This document shows positions 35,001 to 45,741 of a stretch of 64,000 nt of DNA, in pieces. The stretch is from Klebsormidium nitens (lineage: Eukaryota; Streptophyta; Klebsormidiophyceae; Klebsormidiales; Klebsormidiaceae): positions 22,648 through 86,647 of the forward strand of contig DF237344.1 in the NCBI GenBank assembly GCA_000708835.1. Reading direction: 5' to 3'. Numbering within the stretch: the stretch's first letter is position 1; each line of letters opens with the position of its first letter. The notes below the pieces were generated by a model, which saw only the letters and a list, made by a program, of their open reading frames with translations, ran no database searches and was not told the origin of the DNA. The position numbers and the translations under genes were made by a program.

Positions 35001-36352
35001 AAGCAGTTCTGCGGACCTGGTTGTTGAGGGTTTCGAAGCGAGGAAGAACCGCTCAGTAGGCAGATGCTGAAAAATGGCTGGAGTCTCGATTTCTAAGTCC
35101 GGGCTTGTACTTCAACCTTCCGCTGCAGAACGCCTTTGTCAAATGGCAAGCACGTGCAGTCTACCCCTTGCAATCGTCACATGCTCACATGCATCAAATG
35201 TGTAGACGCAGAGCAGACGTTCCGTCTTTTGAAACTCACAGCAAAATCTGAGGCCGACCTCCTCTAAAGTCTTTTTCTTGAGAAGCTAGTAGCCTGCTGT
35301 CTATCCACGAATTGCAGATAGGAGGTCAACTTCCCCTCCGACGTATATTACCAGACAGAGATTGACTCTGGTCTTCTCTCATTGGTTGCAGGACGTTGGT
35401 GGTTGCAAACGCGGGTGACTGCCGTGCGGTGCTGTGCCAGAAGGGGCGGACGGTTGAGATGTCGCGGGACCAGAAGCCAGGGTGTGAGGTCGAGAGAAAA
35501 CGAATCATTGCAAAGGGGGGATACGTGGAGGACGGGTATTTGAACGGGCAACTAGGCGTGGCTCGCGCGATCGGGAACTGGCACATGGAGGACTTCAAAG
35601 TGAAGGGACAGCTGACGGCGGAGCCGGAAGTGAAGGTGAGGTCGGGTTCTGGATAGGGTTCGAAATTGAGTTCGGTGGGGTTGAACACATTTTCCTTTTC
35701 CATGTTTCGCCATCTTAAGAGACTCTATGAGGATGTCGAAAACCACGTAGTTTCGGATTGTACTGGATGTAGCATACGAAAAGTGACGGGCTATGGCAAG
35801 GAACAGGTCGTTCTTTCTGCACACGCGTTTGCTAATTTGAAATCTTGTTTGTTCCGCTTGCATCATACAGCAAATGTACAACCCCTGCTTTCAGTTGCGC
35901 GAGCCAGATTGAGTCTTGCTTATCTTGTCGTAGCCATCATTGAGCTTAATGAGCTTGGCCGTGTCTTACTTGGACCCTTACATTCCTCAGCACTGCCAAG
36001 CAGGTTCGGATGTTGACGCCCCCCCCTCGTTTGTAACTAGGTGTGGGAGCTGGGCCACGAGGACGAGTTCCTGATTTTGGGCTGCGACGGACTATGGGAC
36101 GTCATCAGCAGCCGCATGGCCGTCGATTTGGCGCGGAAACGGTTGCAGCAGCACAACGATCCCGTGCGCTGCTCGCAAGAACTGGTGGAAGAGGCGCTCA
36201 AGCGGCAGACGAGCGACAACGTCACGGTGGTAACGATCTGTTTCCAGAGGGATCCCCCTCCGCGGCTGACCACGGCGGCGCCGGTGGGCGTGCGGCGGAG
36301 CATATCGGTCGACAGTCTGCGCGCGCTCCAGGAGAAGCTCGACAGGTGTTGA
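32094..36352 (+). CDS. PP2C-family protein phosphatase with long N-terminal extension
   Basis: Metal-dependent Ser/Thr phosphatase. Exons: 32094-33308, 34440-34891, 35392-35635, 36041-36352; phases close, 740 aa. The first 405 residues are low-complexity and match no domain I know. The catalytic part, about residues 435-720, shows the PP2C motifs in order: ASIGSRPQMEDAH, FFGVFDGHGG, SGTTALTALVFG, LVVANAGDCRAVL, GQLGVARAIGNW, FLILGCDGLWDV and SDNVTVV. The metal-binding Asp residues in DGHGG, DGLWD and SDN are present. In the motif usually ending R-A-(L/I/F)-G-D, Asn replaces Asp. The start at 32094 is the first in-frame ATG after a stop-free run; 32145 is an alternative. Joining the extension to the catalytic exons is supported by a good donor (gtgagt) and matching phase but not by homology. 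It does not look like an ABA co-receptor (clade A) by the motifs visible, so the link with the LEA-like neighbour is only positional. Confidence 0.85.
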
Positions 36353-38194
36353 CGCTGAAGAGGGGGACACGTGGCAGAAGAAATGGTGCACCACATGGCT
36401 ATTTGGGGGGGAGGGGGTCTTGGGGGGTGGACAAATGGCACTAGGATAGGATAGAGAGTTCAGAATGGAGCTTGAGGACGGTTTCTAAAGAGAACTTGAC
36501 GTTTGACACTTCGAAAACAAGCTTACAATCAGTCGAGGACAGGTTTTGATCAAGGGCAGGTTTTTAAGTCTGGGATGGGGTTCCGATCAAGGTCGATCAG
36601 AGGGTGGGGTTTAGGGCAGGTTTGACGAGCAAAGTGAGTGTAAAGTTTGGCGTCAGGAAGTGACACATCTGTACATGGTAGTGATTGCTGCTACAGGTCT
36701 TTTGAGATAGAGTTTCTTGTGAGTTGAATCCTAGTTCAGAAGCAAGTATACATCAAGGGAAAGCAGACGCTTGGACCCTCCTTCAATCGAGCCTAGCTAG
36801 GCACGTATTGTATTCTGAGACATGAAGGAGACTGTTAATCGGACATCTGTCCACAAAGGTCGTTTCATCAAATTTGTATCGAGTTGGAATCATGTAATTT
36901 GAATGGACCAGGATTCACATGAGCGTGAATTTGGCATCCCAACAACCACGTTTTATATGTCTAATTACAGATGATCGATATCATTCGGCATGTGTACGAT
37001 CACTTACATGATGTATTTATAAAACGATACAACCCATGCAATCGTTTATTTTTAACGCATTGAATGTGGCTCATGTCATCCGACGGAACTGCTGCTGGGT
37101 GCAATTGCCTTGTCACAGTCGATGGCGCATGGGCTTTGGAAGTAGCGCCCTTGCGATCTCGTGCGTTCTGGCAACATATGAACTGGCACATGTCGATGAC
37201 GGTGTCGATCGTCACTTAGTAAGCCTTGTATGATCATTGACTGTGACGTAGCTGGACAATCAAGTGGTCTAGCACGGTCGACGCGCCCTCCATGGGCCAA
37301 TGCATGACGAATATCTGCAATTTCAGATTGACGGTCCACATGCTGGACGTTGGATCATACTTGCTTTTTGTCGGAGAACAAATGATTCACGCAGTTCATC
37401 TGATCCTTTCTGGAGCTATCGCGGAATAAACGCGCATTTTTCGGTGGCTGGCCTGATCAGAAGAAGCTGGCAGCCCCAATGTGACAAACTCGTACATCGA
37501 GTTTTGGAGCTATCTCTTGAAAAGTTCAACTGGATTCAGTGTTCTAGCCGCCCCTTTCTGGGCACCAATTCGCAGGAAAGCCGTCCAGGTACTCACATTT
37601 CTTTTCACGGCCTTGCAAGATCGAGGTTCCTGGAGCGATGAATTACGAGCAAGCCACTTATGTCCGCTCAAACTGGACACGATCCACCAGGATCTCGCCA
37701 AAGATTGTGGAAAGCCGCTTATGCGACTCAGCTCTTCAATCTTCATCACGCAGGGCCTGCAATCCATTGGTTTGAAGGGCAGTAGCAAAAGCCCAACGTT
37801 CGACGATGATGCAGCCAGGATCTCCGCAAGTCGCATCCCAGACCCCGGAATGAAGTTGTTTTAGGCTCAGCAGCCAATATCTACGGTTGCAAACGACTGT
37901 TAATGGTAGCAGCAAACTGAACGTCCGGAAAGGAAGTACCTATATGGAAACATTCAGGTTTCATTGTTCTGGCAGATGTCACCCTATAGCTGTACAAGCT
38001 CGTTCTGAGGTCGTCTCAAGGAGCAAACAGGACCTCGTGAGCCCACACTCCTGGCGGGCGCTTATGGCTTTTACATACACAAACTGTAATCAAACATAGC
38101 AATTTCGTCTTTTCTTGGCTGTTTTGCTGGACGTCAGGAGTTTTGAACGGCAGGAGTATTGTAGCCCCGTCCCCTGGAAAACGAACAGGTGTAA
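36353..38194. other. Intergenic region downstream of PP2C
   Basis: No supported gene. Short frames are scattered on both strands. Around 36530-36630 several loosely repeated G-rich stretches (ggcaggttt, gtggggttt) are seen but no clear repeat unit. Confidence 0.5.
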
Positions 38195-39302
38195 CGAACT
38201 GCGCCAGTTAGGGCGTCCTCAAGGCCACGTGTCTTCAGTTGAAGGCTTCCTGTGGCTTGGACCACATGCTCGACACGTGTCCCCCAAGAAGCAGAATGGG
38301 CGTCACCCGGCCCCAGATCCGCATGTTCTCGTTGAAGAGGTACTGCACACGAAGAGCGAAAACTTCATGTTCCAGGGGGTGGTTCCACGAGCCGGTTTTG
38401 CAAACCCTCTAGAAGATGACCGGACATCCCGTGAGCTTTGAGCGTGACAAGAAGGCTTCTGAGAGATAACCGCAGGCCATAATTCCGTTCCACTCGTCAG
38501 CTGTCCAATCTGAACCGTTGGTTGCGGGCCAGAACTTCCGTTCCGCTCGCTAGAATCTGGATCCGCCCGCGGCCCGTAGGAGAGAAAAGCCGGACAAAAC
38601 GTCGTCATGCTCTCGGAGTCCATGCTAGACAGAACAAACAGAACGATACCTCGAAGCAGCTTCAATCCGGACCAGTTCCCACGTCGCCTGCGCCACAGAG
38701 TCCTTCCCGAGGCCAACCCTTTCAAGCATTCAGCTTGAAGTATTGACGTTCTCTCAGTTTAGCCAATCGCGAGGCATATCACGTCTTCCTATCTGATGAA
38801 CCTCGATAAGAATAGGTTCTTACCCTCGCCTGCGCCAAAAACCTCTTCCCTAGGCCCACCATTGCAATCTTTGCAAGCCCTTGAGATTCAAGCACGTTCG
38901 TTCACTCCCCCAAAATCGCGACCCAAGTTGGAGCATTTACCTGATAATCGTCTGCATGGGTTCTTACCTTTGCCTGCGCCACAAACTGTTTTCCAAGGCC
39001 AACTTTTTCGGCCCCTTCCCCAATTGCCGCGACCGCCCTCTTGAGCTGCGTGACCGCCACGTGCACCTCCCCCGTGCGCCGCTCACGTCCGTCGATCACT
39101 CGGACCTCGGAACGCTCCTCGTCAGCATGACGTAAGCGCCCCGTCGATCGGTCCCGGAAAGAAGAAGGCCTGCCTCCGTGGAAGCGACCGGGGCGGGTTG
39201 CGCGGTCGACCGGGCCCGTGCGGCGGCCGTATTGGTGCCTGGGGGACGCTTCAATCCGGTGAGCCTTCAATTCCGATTTCGAGACCGGTCTTCCCAGTCG
39301 TG
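38195..39302 (-). CDS. Unassigned gene or gene fragment with repeated exon-like units
   Basis: The best exon is 38968-39302: it has an acceptor (ttttacag), an open frame of 111 codons ending LKRAVAAIGEGAEKVGLGKQ and FVAQAK, and a clean donor (gtaaga). Two further stretches encode the same end block: VGLGKRFLAQAR (near 38824-38868, also with a donor gtaaga) and VGLGKDSVAQA (near 38690-38725), spaced about 145 bp, so the exon end with its flanks appears triplicated. Further downstream, 38233-38500 contains protein-like frames such as YLFNENMRIWGRVTPILLLG ending at a TGA near 38242, but an in-frame TAG near 38414 and unmatched phases prevent a full model. I do not recognise the family. It may be a live gene with missed exons, or a decaying one. 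Confidence 0.35.
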
Positions 39303-40912
39303 CTGTAAAATCAATGCAGATGCCTCTGCAGAAAAGAATCTAGCGAATGGGTCCTCGACGTCGCAACTACAGTAACGACTTGAGCTTGACAAGAAGCGGA
39401 ATGATCATCCCGTCTCTTCCATCAAAAGAGATTGCAAGCTGTTTTGAAGACGTTGCAGACATGCTTAAAGTCCAGTCTCTTCATACTATACTTCCTAAGA
39501 GCTCTATTCCCCAGTGGTCTTGAGGCACTTAACGCCTCCTCTCTCCGCTTTCTTCCTGCCATCTTCAGCCTTTGGACTGATCAGCCTTTCCGAGGCAGTC
39601 TGGATTCAAAAACCCCTCTGTGCTTCTATCAGGTATGACTCACGCCGATTACAGCAGATAAAAACAAACATTGTCCCATTTTTCTCATTTTCCCCTAGCT
39701 TTATCCAAAGAGTTTGCCAGAGGCTAAAGGACTCACCCGACGACCCATTGAGTGGCGTCCACTTGAGTGTAGACCAGCCTCCTTGGATACATTGTACTCC
39801 TGTATGTGTTTGAAAAGGTGAGTTTTGCTCCTAATGATCTTTCTTGTAAGACGTTCGGACCAAGATTTGTCTGATTTGATGGGCCTCCGATAAGCAATAA
39901 GAGTGGCTGCTTATCAGCGGGTTTGAAGTTGTAGGTAGAGCCTGAAGGCAAATCTCTGGAAGAAAGCAAAGCCCACTTGCGTGTAGATCCCAGATTCAAG
40001 GACGTCTGTGGTTCAGGAACGTACAGCTCTCACCTGATGAGAAGGGAAGCAACGAAGGTTTGAAACTGCGAGGTCCAACCGTTCGAGAACGAGGTTAAGA
40101 TTGGAGCCCAGTTGGGCTCAAGAGATTGGTAGTCTTCAAGGAAGAATGCGACTCAGGAGAGAAACCTTGCGGCTCGGGTATTCGTTTCTTTGGGCGCTTC
40201 TGTGTTTTCCGCGGCCCCTCCGCAAAAGAAGTGTCCTGGCGAAGCTTCAGGCCGCCTTCCCTAAGGTTCTCTAAGAGTACGTACGCCTTCAGATTTTCCG
40301 TTCTTACAAAGACGAGACTCAAGAGTGGATCTGATCGAGTTGATTCCTTGATCGGTGTAAACGAGCCCTGTCACATCATGATGTTTGGACTCTTTAACAA
40401 ATATCTGAAGCGATCGTCTTGGCAACCAGACAGAATCATTTACCTAGACACGGACTCGAAGCAAATATGAATCTCGACTCTCGAGGCACCAACGGAAACC
40501 CAGTCACATCAAACGTGCTCGAATCAAGCAGGGCTCGTACTTTTCGGATATCGATGTCTTCGTGCACCCAATGAAACGCTAGTTTGGGTTATCGCAAGAT
40601 TTTAAACAGCCAATCACTAAGTGGCCCGAGATTCTACAAGAATCTGCTGCCTCAAACAAGTGTGACGCCACGCTTGATGGGCATCCCATAGGCTGTTCAA
40701 AGCGGCATGAAAGTCAAACCTGACTCTGCGTATTGATTTATAGCAAACACTGTTTCGGCATGAAAAAGATGCTTCCCCGGCTATTAGTCTCCAAGTCTCA
40801 GTGAGGCTTAAGTGGCTGCTGTTTTTGTTGTCGCCACAGAAACTAAAGACGGTCTAGAGCCCGCCTGCCAAACTCTTCACTGACCCCATCCGTGAAGCTA
40901 CAAAACGATATC
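39303..40912. other. Intergenic region upstream of the PLD-like gene
   Basis: No gene, RNA or repeat could be supported. Possible upstream exons of the unassigned minus-strand gene at 38.2-39.3 kb may lie here. Confidence 0.5.
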
Positions 40913-42188
40913 ATGGCCCGTGTTCAAGCTCTGGAGGAACAGCCCAAGTTCGAGGTTGAAGACGCATGGAACCTTCTGAAGGACCTTAAGGGCAGGTTTT
41001 CAAACAGCTTAATATCCGTCTGCAACAAAAACGGGTTGAAGTTTGACTCTGCTCTTCAGGAGCTCTGGGCGGCAAGCATCAAGAGATACACGACATATTC
41101 GGAGTGGGAGCAAGCGGAGGGGTCCAAAGCTTTGGGTGGGTATGACTTGGAGGCCGCTCTTGAGGGGCTCAAGCTCGGCGCAGCAGAAGAAGGCGTCAAA
41201 GAGGAGGCAAGCGGCGCAGAGGTCAAGGCGCGCAAAAACACGAAGGAAAAAGGGGTTCTGTATTTCACAGGGCCGCAGTGCAAACCCGCAGTGCTTTCAA
41301 GCATCAAGGAGGCCAGAAAGTCGATCCATGTCATCATGTACCTTTTCAATGACGAAGACATCGCTGGAGCTTTGGTCGCAAGTGCAGAGGCGGGAAAAGA
41401 TGTCTCCGTCATAATGAGCGAGGAAAACTTCAAGGAGAAAGCGCCCGGATACAAAAACGCAAAGTTTTTCCTGGAGAACACCTGCGGTGGGCGCCTGCGG
41501 GTAGGTCTTCAGATTGCATCAAGACGGTAAAGTGCGGTCTTGGTTCAGCTCTCTCTGTTTCAGGAACTTGGGCCCGAAGCTCTTCTGTCAATATCTGTAT
41601 GCTTGGCGCCAGAAAATCCGCCTTTCTCGATTGAGATCCTTTTCGCTTGAACAACATGAGACCACGTCCGCAGAGTCATAGCCAATGAGAACAAATAGAG
41701 TGGATTACTCATACAAGGGAGACCTGATGTCATCTCGAGCAACTCAAACGACAGTGATATTGCTAGAGCAAGCCATACTAGTCGCTGACGTCAAGCGTCA
41801 ACCGCTGGGAATTTTGCTTTGTAATTAGAAATCATCGATGTAAGCACACAGCGCTTAGGATTGTAAAATTATTTGTTTGCTTACGAGCTGTGTCCAGCCG
41901 TGCTCAGACAATGAATTCCTGAGATCTCCTGAGATTAATGGTGTTCTGTAGGTGTACCGCGCTGGCACTCCTCCAGGCCATGAGTACGCGTCTATGCACA
42001 TTAAAGCTCTCGTGGTGGACGAGAGGACTGTCCTTCAAGGGAGCTACAACTACACATACATGGCAGCTAGGTATAATGAAGAGTTGCTCGCTCGTTCCCA
42101 GGATCCATGTAAGACTGTTTTGGGTATTTTTGAAGCCCTCAGGGCTGACGCAGGGACAAAAAGGATGCGGCGAAAGGGTGTCAAATAG
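40913..42188 (+). CDS. Single-HKD phospholipase D-like protein (mitochondrial cardiolipin hydrolase/PLD6-like)
   Basis: Two exons, 40913-41500 and 41952-42188, phase 0, 274 aa. The C-terminal half is a PLDc_2 type domain: GVLYFTGPQCKPAVLSSIKE, then SIHVIMYLFNDEDIAGALV, and in exon 2 MHIKALVVDERTVLQGSYNY followed by an acidic pair. H-I-K-A-L-V-V-D is a complete HxKxxxxD catalytic motif with His near residue 212. Only one HKD motif is present, so the enzyme should work as a dimer like bacterial Nuc and animal MitoPLD/Zucchini, which hydrolyse cardiolipin or nucleic acid phosphodiesters. The first 120 residues are helical and charged, without a known domain; no clear targeting peptide or membrane segment is seen. 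The start was placed at the first ATG of the open frame. Substrate is unknown. Confidence 0.85.
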
Positions 42189-43065
42189 ATTTTGGTGCCT
42201 ACGCACTAACAGAATGACACAATTCTTTGTATGATATATGGACACCCCCTCAGATAGATTTTGCATGAAAAGGACAGACCTGCAAGAACAGGCATTCAAT
42301 TAAGCGTGTGGGTATGTACTGGAAGTAGCAATCCTAGAGTAAGATCGGAGGTGCATAAATGCAAGGTTAAAATTCTCTCACAAGGAATTATATGCAATCA
42401 GACAGAATCTGGATTAGCCTAGGCCGCATTGGAAAGGTAGGCACAGTACATTCCATCCAATTGCAAGCTAGGGCAGCGCTTTCGGAAAGGCTAGGCTGGT
42501 CAGGTTCGATTATCCTACGTCTGGCTGAAGCCCTTCCAAGTAGATCAAAAAGAAACCCTGACGATTGGTCAACTTGATTACAAAGATTGAAGTTGTGAGA
42601 CAGTCGTACAGGCCGCGTCACTCATCGACTGCATGGATCGGTCAGCCACCTTAAAGGCTATGATATCGCCGTGCGCGAAGCATGCAAACATGCCGACTCG
42701 GGTATCAAAATCCAAACATCTGTTGGCATCTGAGCGGTTTACGGTAGCACTAGCCCGCGAGTCACCGTTTCACCACATGTTCCCATTAAGACCTTCCAGC
42801 GCTTTGCATACGAGCTGCGGTCTGACATGTCCTTTCCGTGCAAAGCAGCTCAAGGTCCGTTCTCACCAGATCAGATTACTAATTAAGTATACATGCTTTT
42901 AGTCTTGCAAGCTTCCTCCCTTGACTGTTTATTCAGATTAAGTCCTGTGAACTTTCCGCAGTGCTATGCTTGAAAGGTTTCCATCGCAAGTAAGAGCAGC
43001 TCACTCAAGACAAGTACCCACCTCCCAATAAGCTATCAGTACAACAATATAAGCGTGCTACCATG
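42189..43065. other. Intergenic region between convergent PLD-like and PLAC8 genes
   Basis: Only short open frames; no supported feature. Confidence 0.55.
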
Positions 43066-45741
43066 CTATCTGCCCCACGCGTTCGGGGCCCCTCCCTGTG
43101 GCCCGTACCCCTGCCCATACGCCGGCCCCCCCTGGGGCATATTCCCCCCCTGCATATACTGAGGCGTACTCATTCCGCTCCCCTGATATTGCTGAGGGGG
43201 ACCCCCCTGGCCATAACCCGACGGCGAGCTGGGCTGTTGTCCGTAATACGGACCCCCCTGCGGCTGCGCGGGGGGGTACATTTGCTGCTCGTATTGCTGC
43301 TGTTGATACTGCGCGGGGGGGTAGGGGTTCTGCTGCAGGGGGGGCGCGTTGGGCGCCATCGGGTACGGCTTCGGCCCCCCGAAACCGTTGGGGCTCATCT
43401 GCGCGCTTTGGGGGGGTGGGTTCTGGGTCATGAGCGCGGAAGGGGACCCCCCTGGAACGTAACCGATTGGCTGCATTTGCTGCGTGGGGGGCGGGGTGAT
43501 GATGGCCGGGGGGCCCGCGAGGAACGCCTGGGGGGGCTCCTTTTTGAGCTGTCGGTATTCTTGGCAGAGGGCGAAGCAATGGCACCAGAAGTGGGTGCAG
43601 CAGTCGCCGCACGGGGACTCCTGCAGGAACCGGGGGAAAGTTTCAGCAAGAGACTCGTCGCAATAAAAGCCTTCTTTTCAGTAAAAGCTTTCGTTTCAGT
43701 ATGTTGCCGAGAGGGCGAAGTGAAAAGTGTGCAAGGGAACAGGGTCACTGCTTCGAGTGCTGGTTGGAAGGGTGCCGAAGCCAACACGTTTCAACGGTTC
43801 GCGCACTCTGCTCTTCGAATTGCCCGATTACGTGGGCTCGACTTGGATGTTGGGACGCGCTACGGTATTTCAGACGATTGACTTGGAAAGCGCCGCTTCG
43901 CGTTTTGTCAGCCAATGGTATCTCCGGCAGACAAAGCTCCGTTCGTTATCTTAGAGGAAGCTGCACGAGACGGTAAGTAAGATGGAGCGTGAGAAGAAGA
44001 ACGGACGCTTCTGCCTCCGGCTCCCACTTGCCCCGAGTGCGAGCGCCAACTTTGGTTTCTTTCGTGGCCGGTTTCGAGAGTCTGTTTCGGAAAGCGCGTA
44101 AGACAACGAACAGCACGGAAGCAACGGCTCTTCCAAACGCACACCACTGGACGGGATGCGCGTCCGTCGAAAACCTGTAGGATTGTATCAATCCGGACAC
44201 GTTCTGGTGCCCTCGCGAGAGCAGAACTTTTTGGGACGATTCCGGACAACTCGCCTTTACGTTGTACTTGGCTCGCAAGTCCAATTTGCGGACCAAGTCT
44301 AGGATCGTACCCAATTGGGCACTTTGGACACTTTCTTGGACGCCTTGAAACTGTAGGTAGTCCCCCAGCAAAATCCTCGGACGCTTTCGGACGGCTCAAC
44401 ACCAGGTTGTACTTGGCCCGGATGCGCGTCCGGTACGCGGAGGCCTTTTGAATCTATCACGAGTCCGGCACTTCGGACACGTCGTCTGGACGCCTGTAGC
44501 GACACATACAACACCAGCTAACAATGCGAGACATTTTTTAGTTTTCGGACGTCCTCTCGACGTTCCCGGACGGCTCACCACCAGGTTGTACTTGGCCCGT
44601 ATCCGTGTCCGGTACGCGGATGCGTAGCAGGAGACGCAGCCGACGGCGGTGCAGACCACGTGCATGATGCAGGGGCAGCAGCACTCGCCCTCCAGCTGCT
44701 CCACGTTCCAACCAAACACCACGCACGGGCACAGCAGGCCCATGCAGCCTGGAGCGGAGATTGGTGTCAAAGTCTAAAAGTCAGTCGCCCTCACAATTAG
44801 CTATTGGAAACCACGAATCAGACACAGCAGGTCGATGCGCTTTGATAGAAAGGACGGTTTTAACATTAGACATTCTCCAGCTGCTCCACGTCCCAGCCGA
44901 ACACCACGCACGGGCAAAGCAGGCCCATGCAGCCTGGAGCAGGGAATAGTGTCAAAGTCAGTCGCCCTTGCAAGTAGGCAGAAGATACCACGAACCAGGC
45001 ACAGCGGGTCGAAGTGCGTTGGAAGGAAAGACGTGCTAAAGCCAGTCTCCCTCCGCGGCGGTAGTCTGGATTCTGAGCTCGCCTTTGAGAAGTGAGGTGC
45101 ACTTGCTCCAGAAGACTCAAGCCTGGTAATTCAGCAAAGAGGACCTTTTAACATCTGGTGCACGCTGATAATGGCCCAGGCAAAATTTGCTCCGGATTGT
45201 CTGCTTAAATTTCTGCGATTACGTTCCCAAGCTGACCGATGCGGTTTTCTCTCCCAGCATTTAGTGAAGAGTACCCTTGCTTTTATTCCTCAAACTCAGT
45301 CCTAAAGGCTTCCTCCCTGCTTCTCTGGTCTGCCGTTGCAGGGCGCCCTTCAAGCAGCCTGGTAAAATTCAAGAACTCGAAGCCCAGTTGAAACAGCAGG
45401 ATACGGCACAGGGTAAAAGTGTACCACAGCACAGAAAGCACAAGGTAAATTGTTGGCCAAGCAAAAGAGTGTGGGTAAACCCATACCATACTTCTGGAAA
45501 AAGCAGTGACTCTAGAATGAAATGTGAACGGGCTTGTTCTGTGTGAAACAAATCAGCAACAAGGAGCGGAGAGCAGAATTTTGTTGGGCGGAGCGTGACA
45601 GCGCTCACAGCTGCAGCAATCCCCGCAGCAGCCACATAGTCCGCTGCTCCATTCCGTTGGAGGAGGGGCGCCAAAGGCGGTCACCGGAACGACACTCGTT
45701 GGCTGCGGAGCGACCTGAAACTGCCGTGGGAGTCCCGCCAT
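43066..45741 (-). CDS. PLAC8-family (cell number regulator/PCR-like) membrane protein with Pro/Gln/Gly-rich tail
   Basis: Exons: 45609-45741, 44579-44748, 43066-43620; phases 1 and 0 close, 285 aa. The PLAC8 domain (about residues 30-125) starts [12 protein letters not shown], continues [19 protein letters not shown] (the CPC block of the first hydrophobic segment), then a Cys-rich stretch ECCCPC, a second hydrophobic part ending [17 protein letters not shown], and [20 protein letters not shown] with YRQLKKEPP. This is the normal order of the family, whose plant members (FWL/CNR, PCR) sit in the plasma membrane and act in organ size or metal/calcium transport. The last 150 residues are rich in Pro, Gln, Gly and Tyr, giving a low-complexity cytoplasmic tail that is uncommon in length. 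Introns 1 and 2 contain degenerate copies of the exon ends (see repeats at 44245-45050). Confidence 0.88.
44245..45050 (-). repeat. Degenerate tandem repeats carrying extra copies of PLAC8 exon 2 ends
   Basis: The 5' part of exon 2 with its flank (about 44690-44860) is duplicated 185 bp upstream at about 44874-45040; the copy keeps the acceptor and encodes [19 protein letters not shown] before a stop at 44866-44868. The 3' part of exon 2 (encoding [11 protein letters not shown]) is duplicated twice downstream: a close copy near 44400-44450 (179 bp away) and a weaker one near 44245-44300 (LDLRAKYNV, about 145 bp further). The intron sequence around them repeats as well (recurring ggacg and cggac blocks). 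Confidence 0.7.

Noticed and set aside
43063-43881. 272-codon frame on the + strand
   Set aside because: Antisense of the PLAC8 last exon, which carries the Cys-rich PLAC8 end and Pro/Gln tail on the minus strand.
44866-44933. Extra PLAC8 exon as an independent second gene
   Set aside because: It contains only 22 codons before a stop and repeats the neighbouring exon with its flanks, so it is a duplicated exon fragment.
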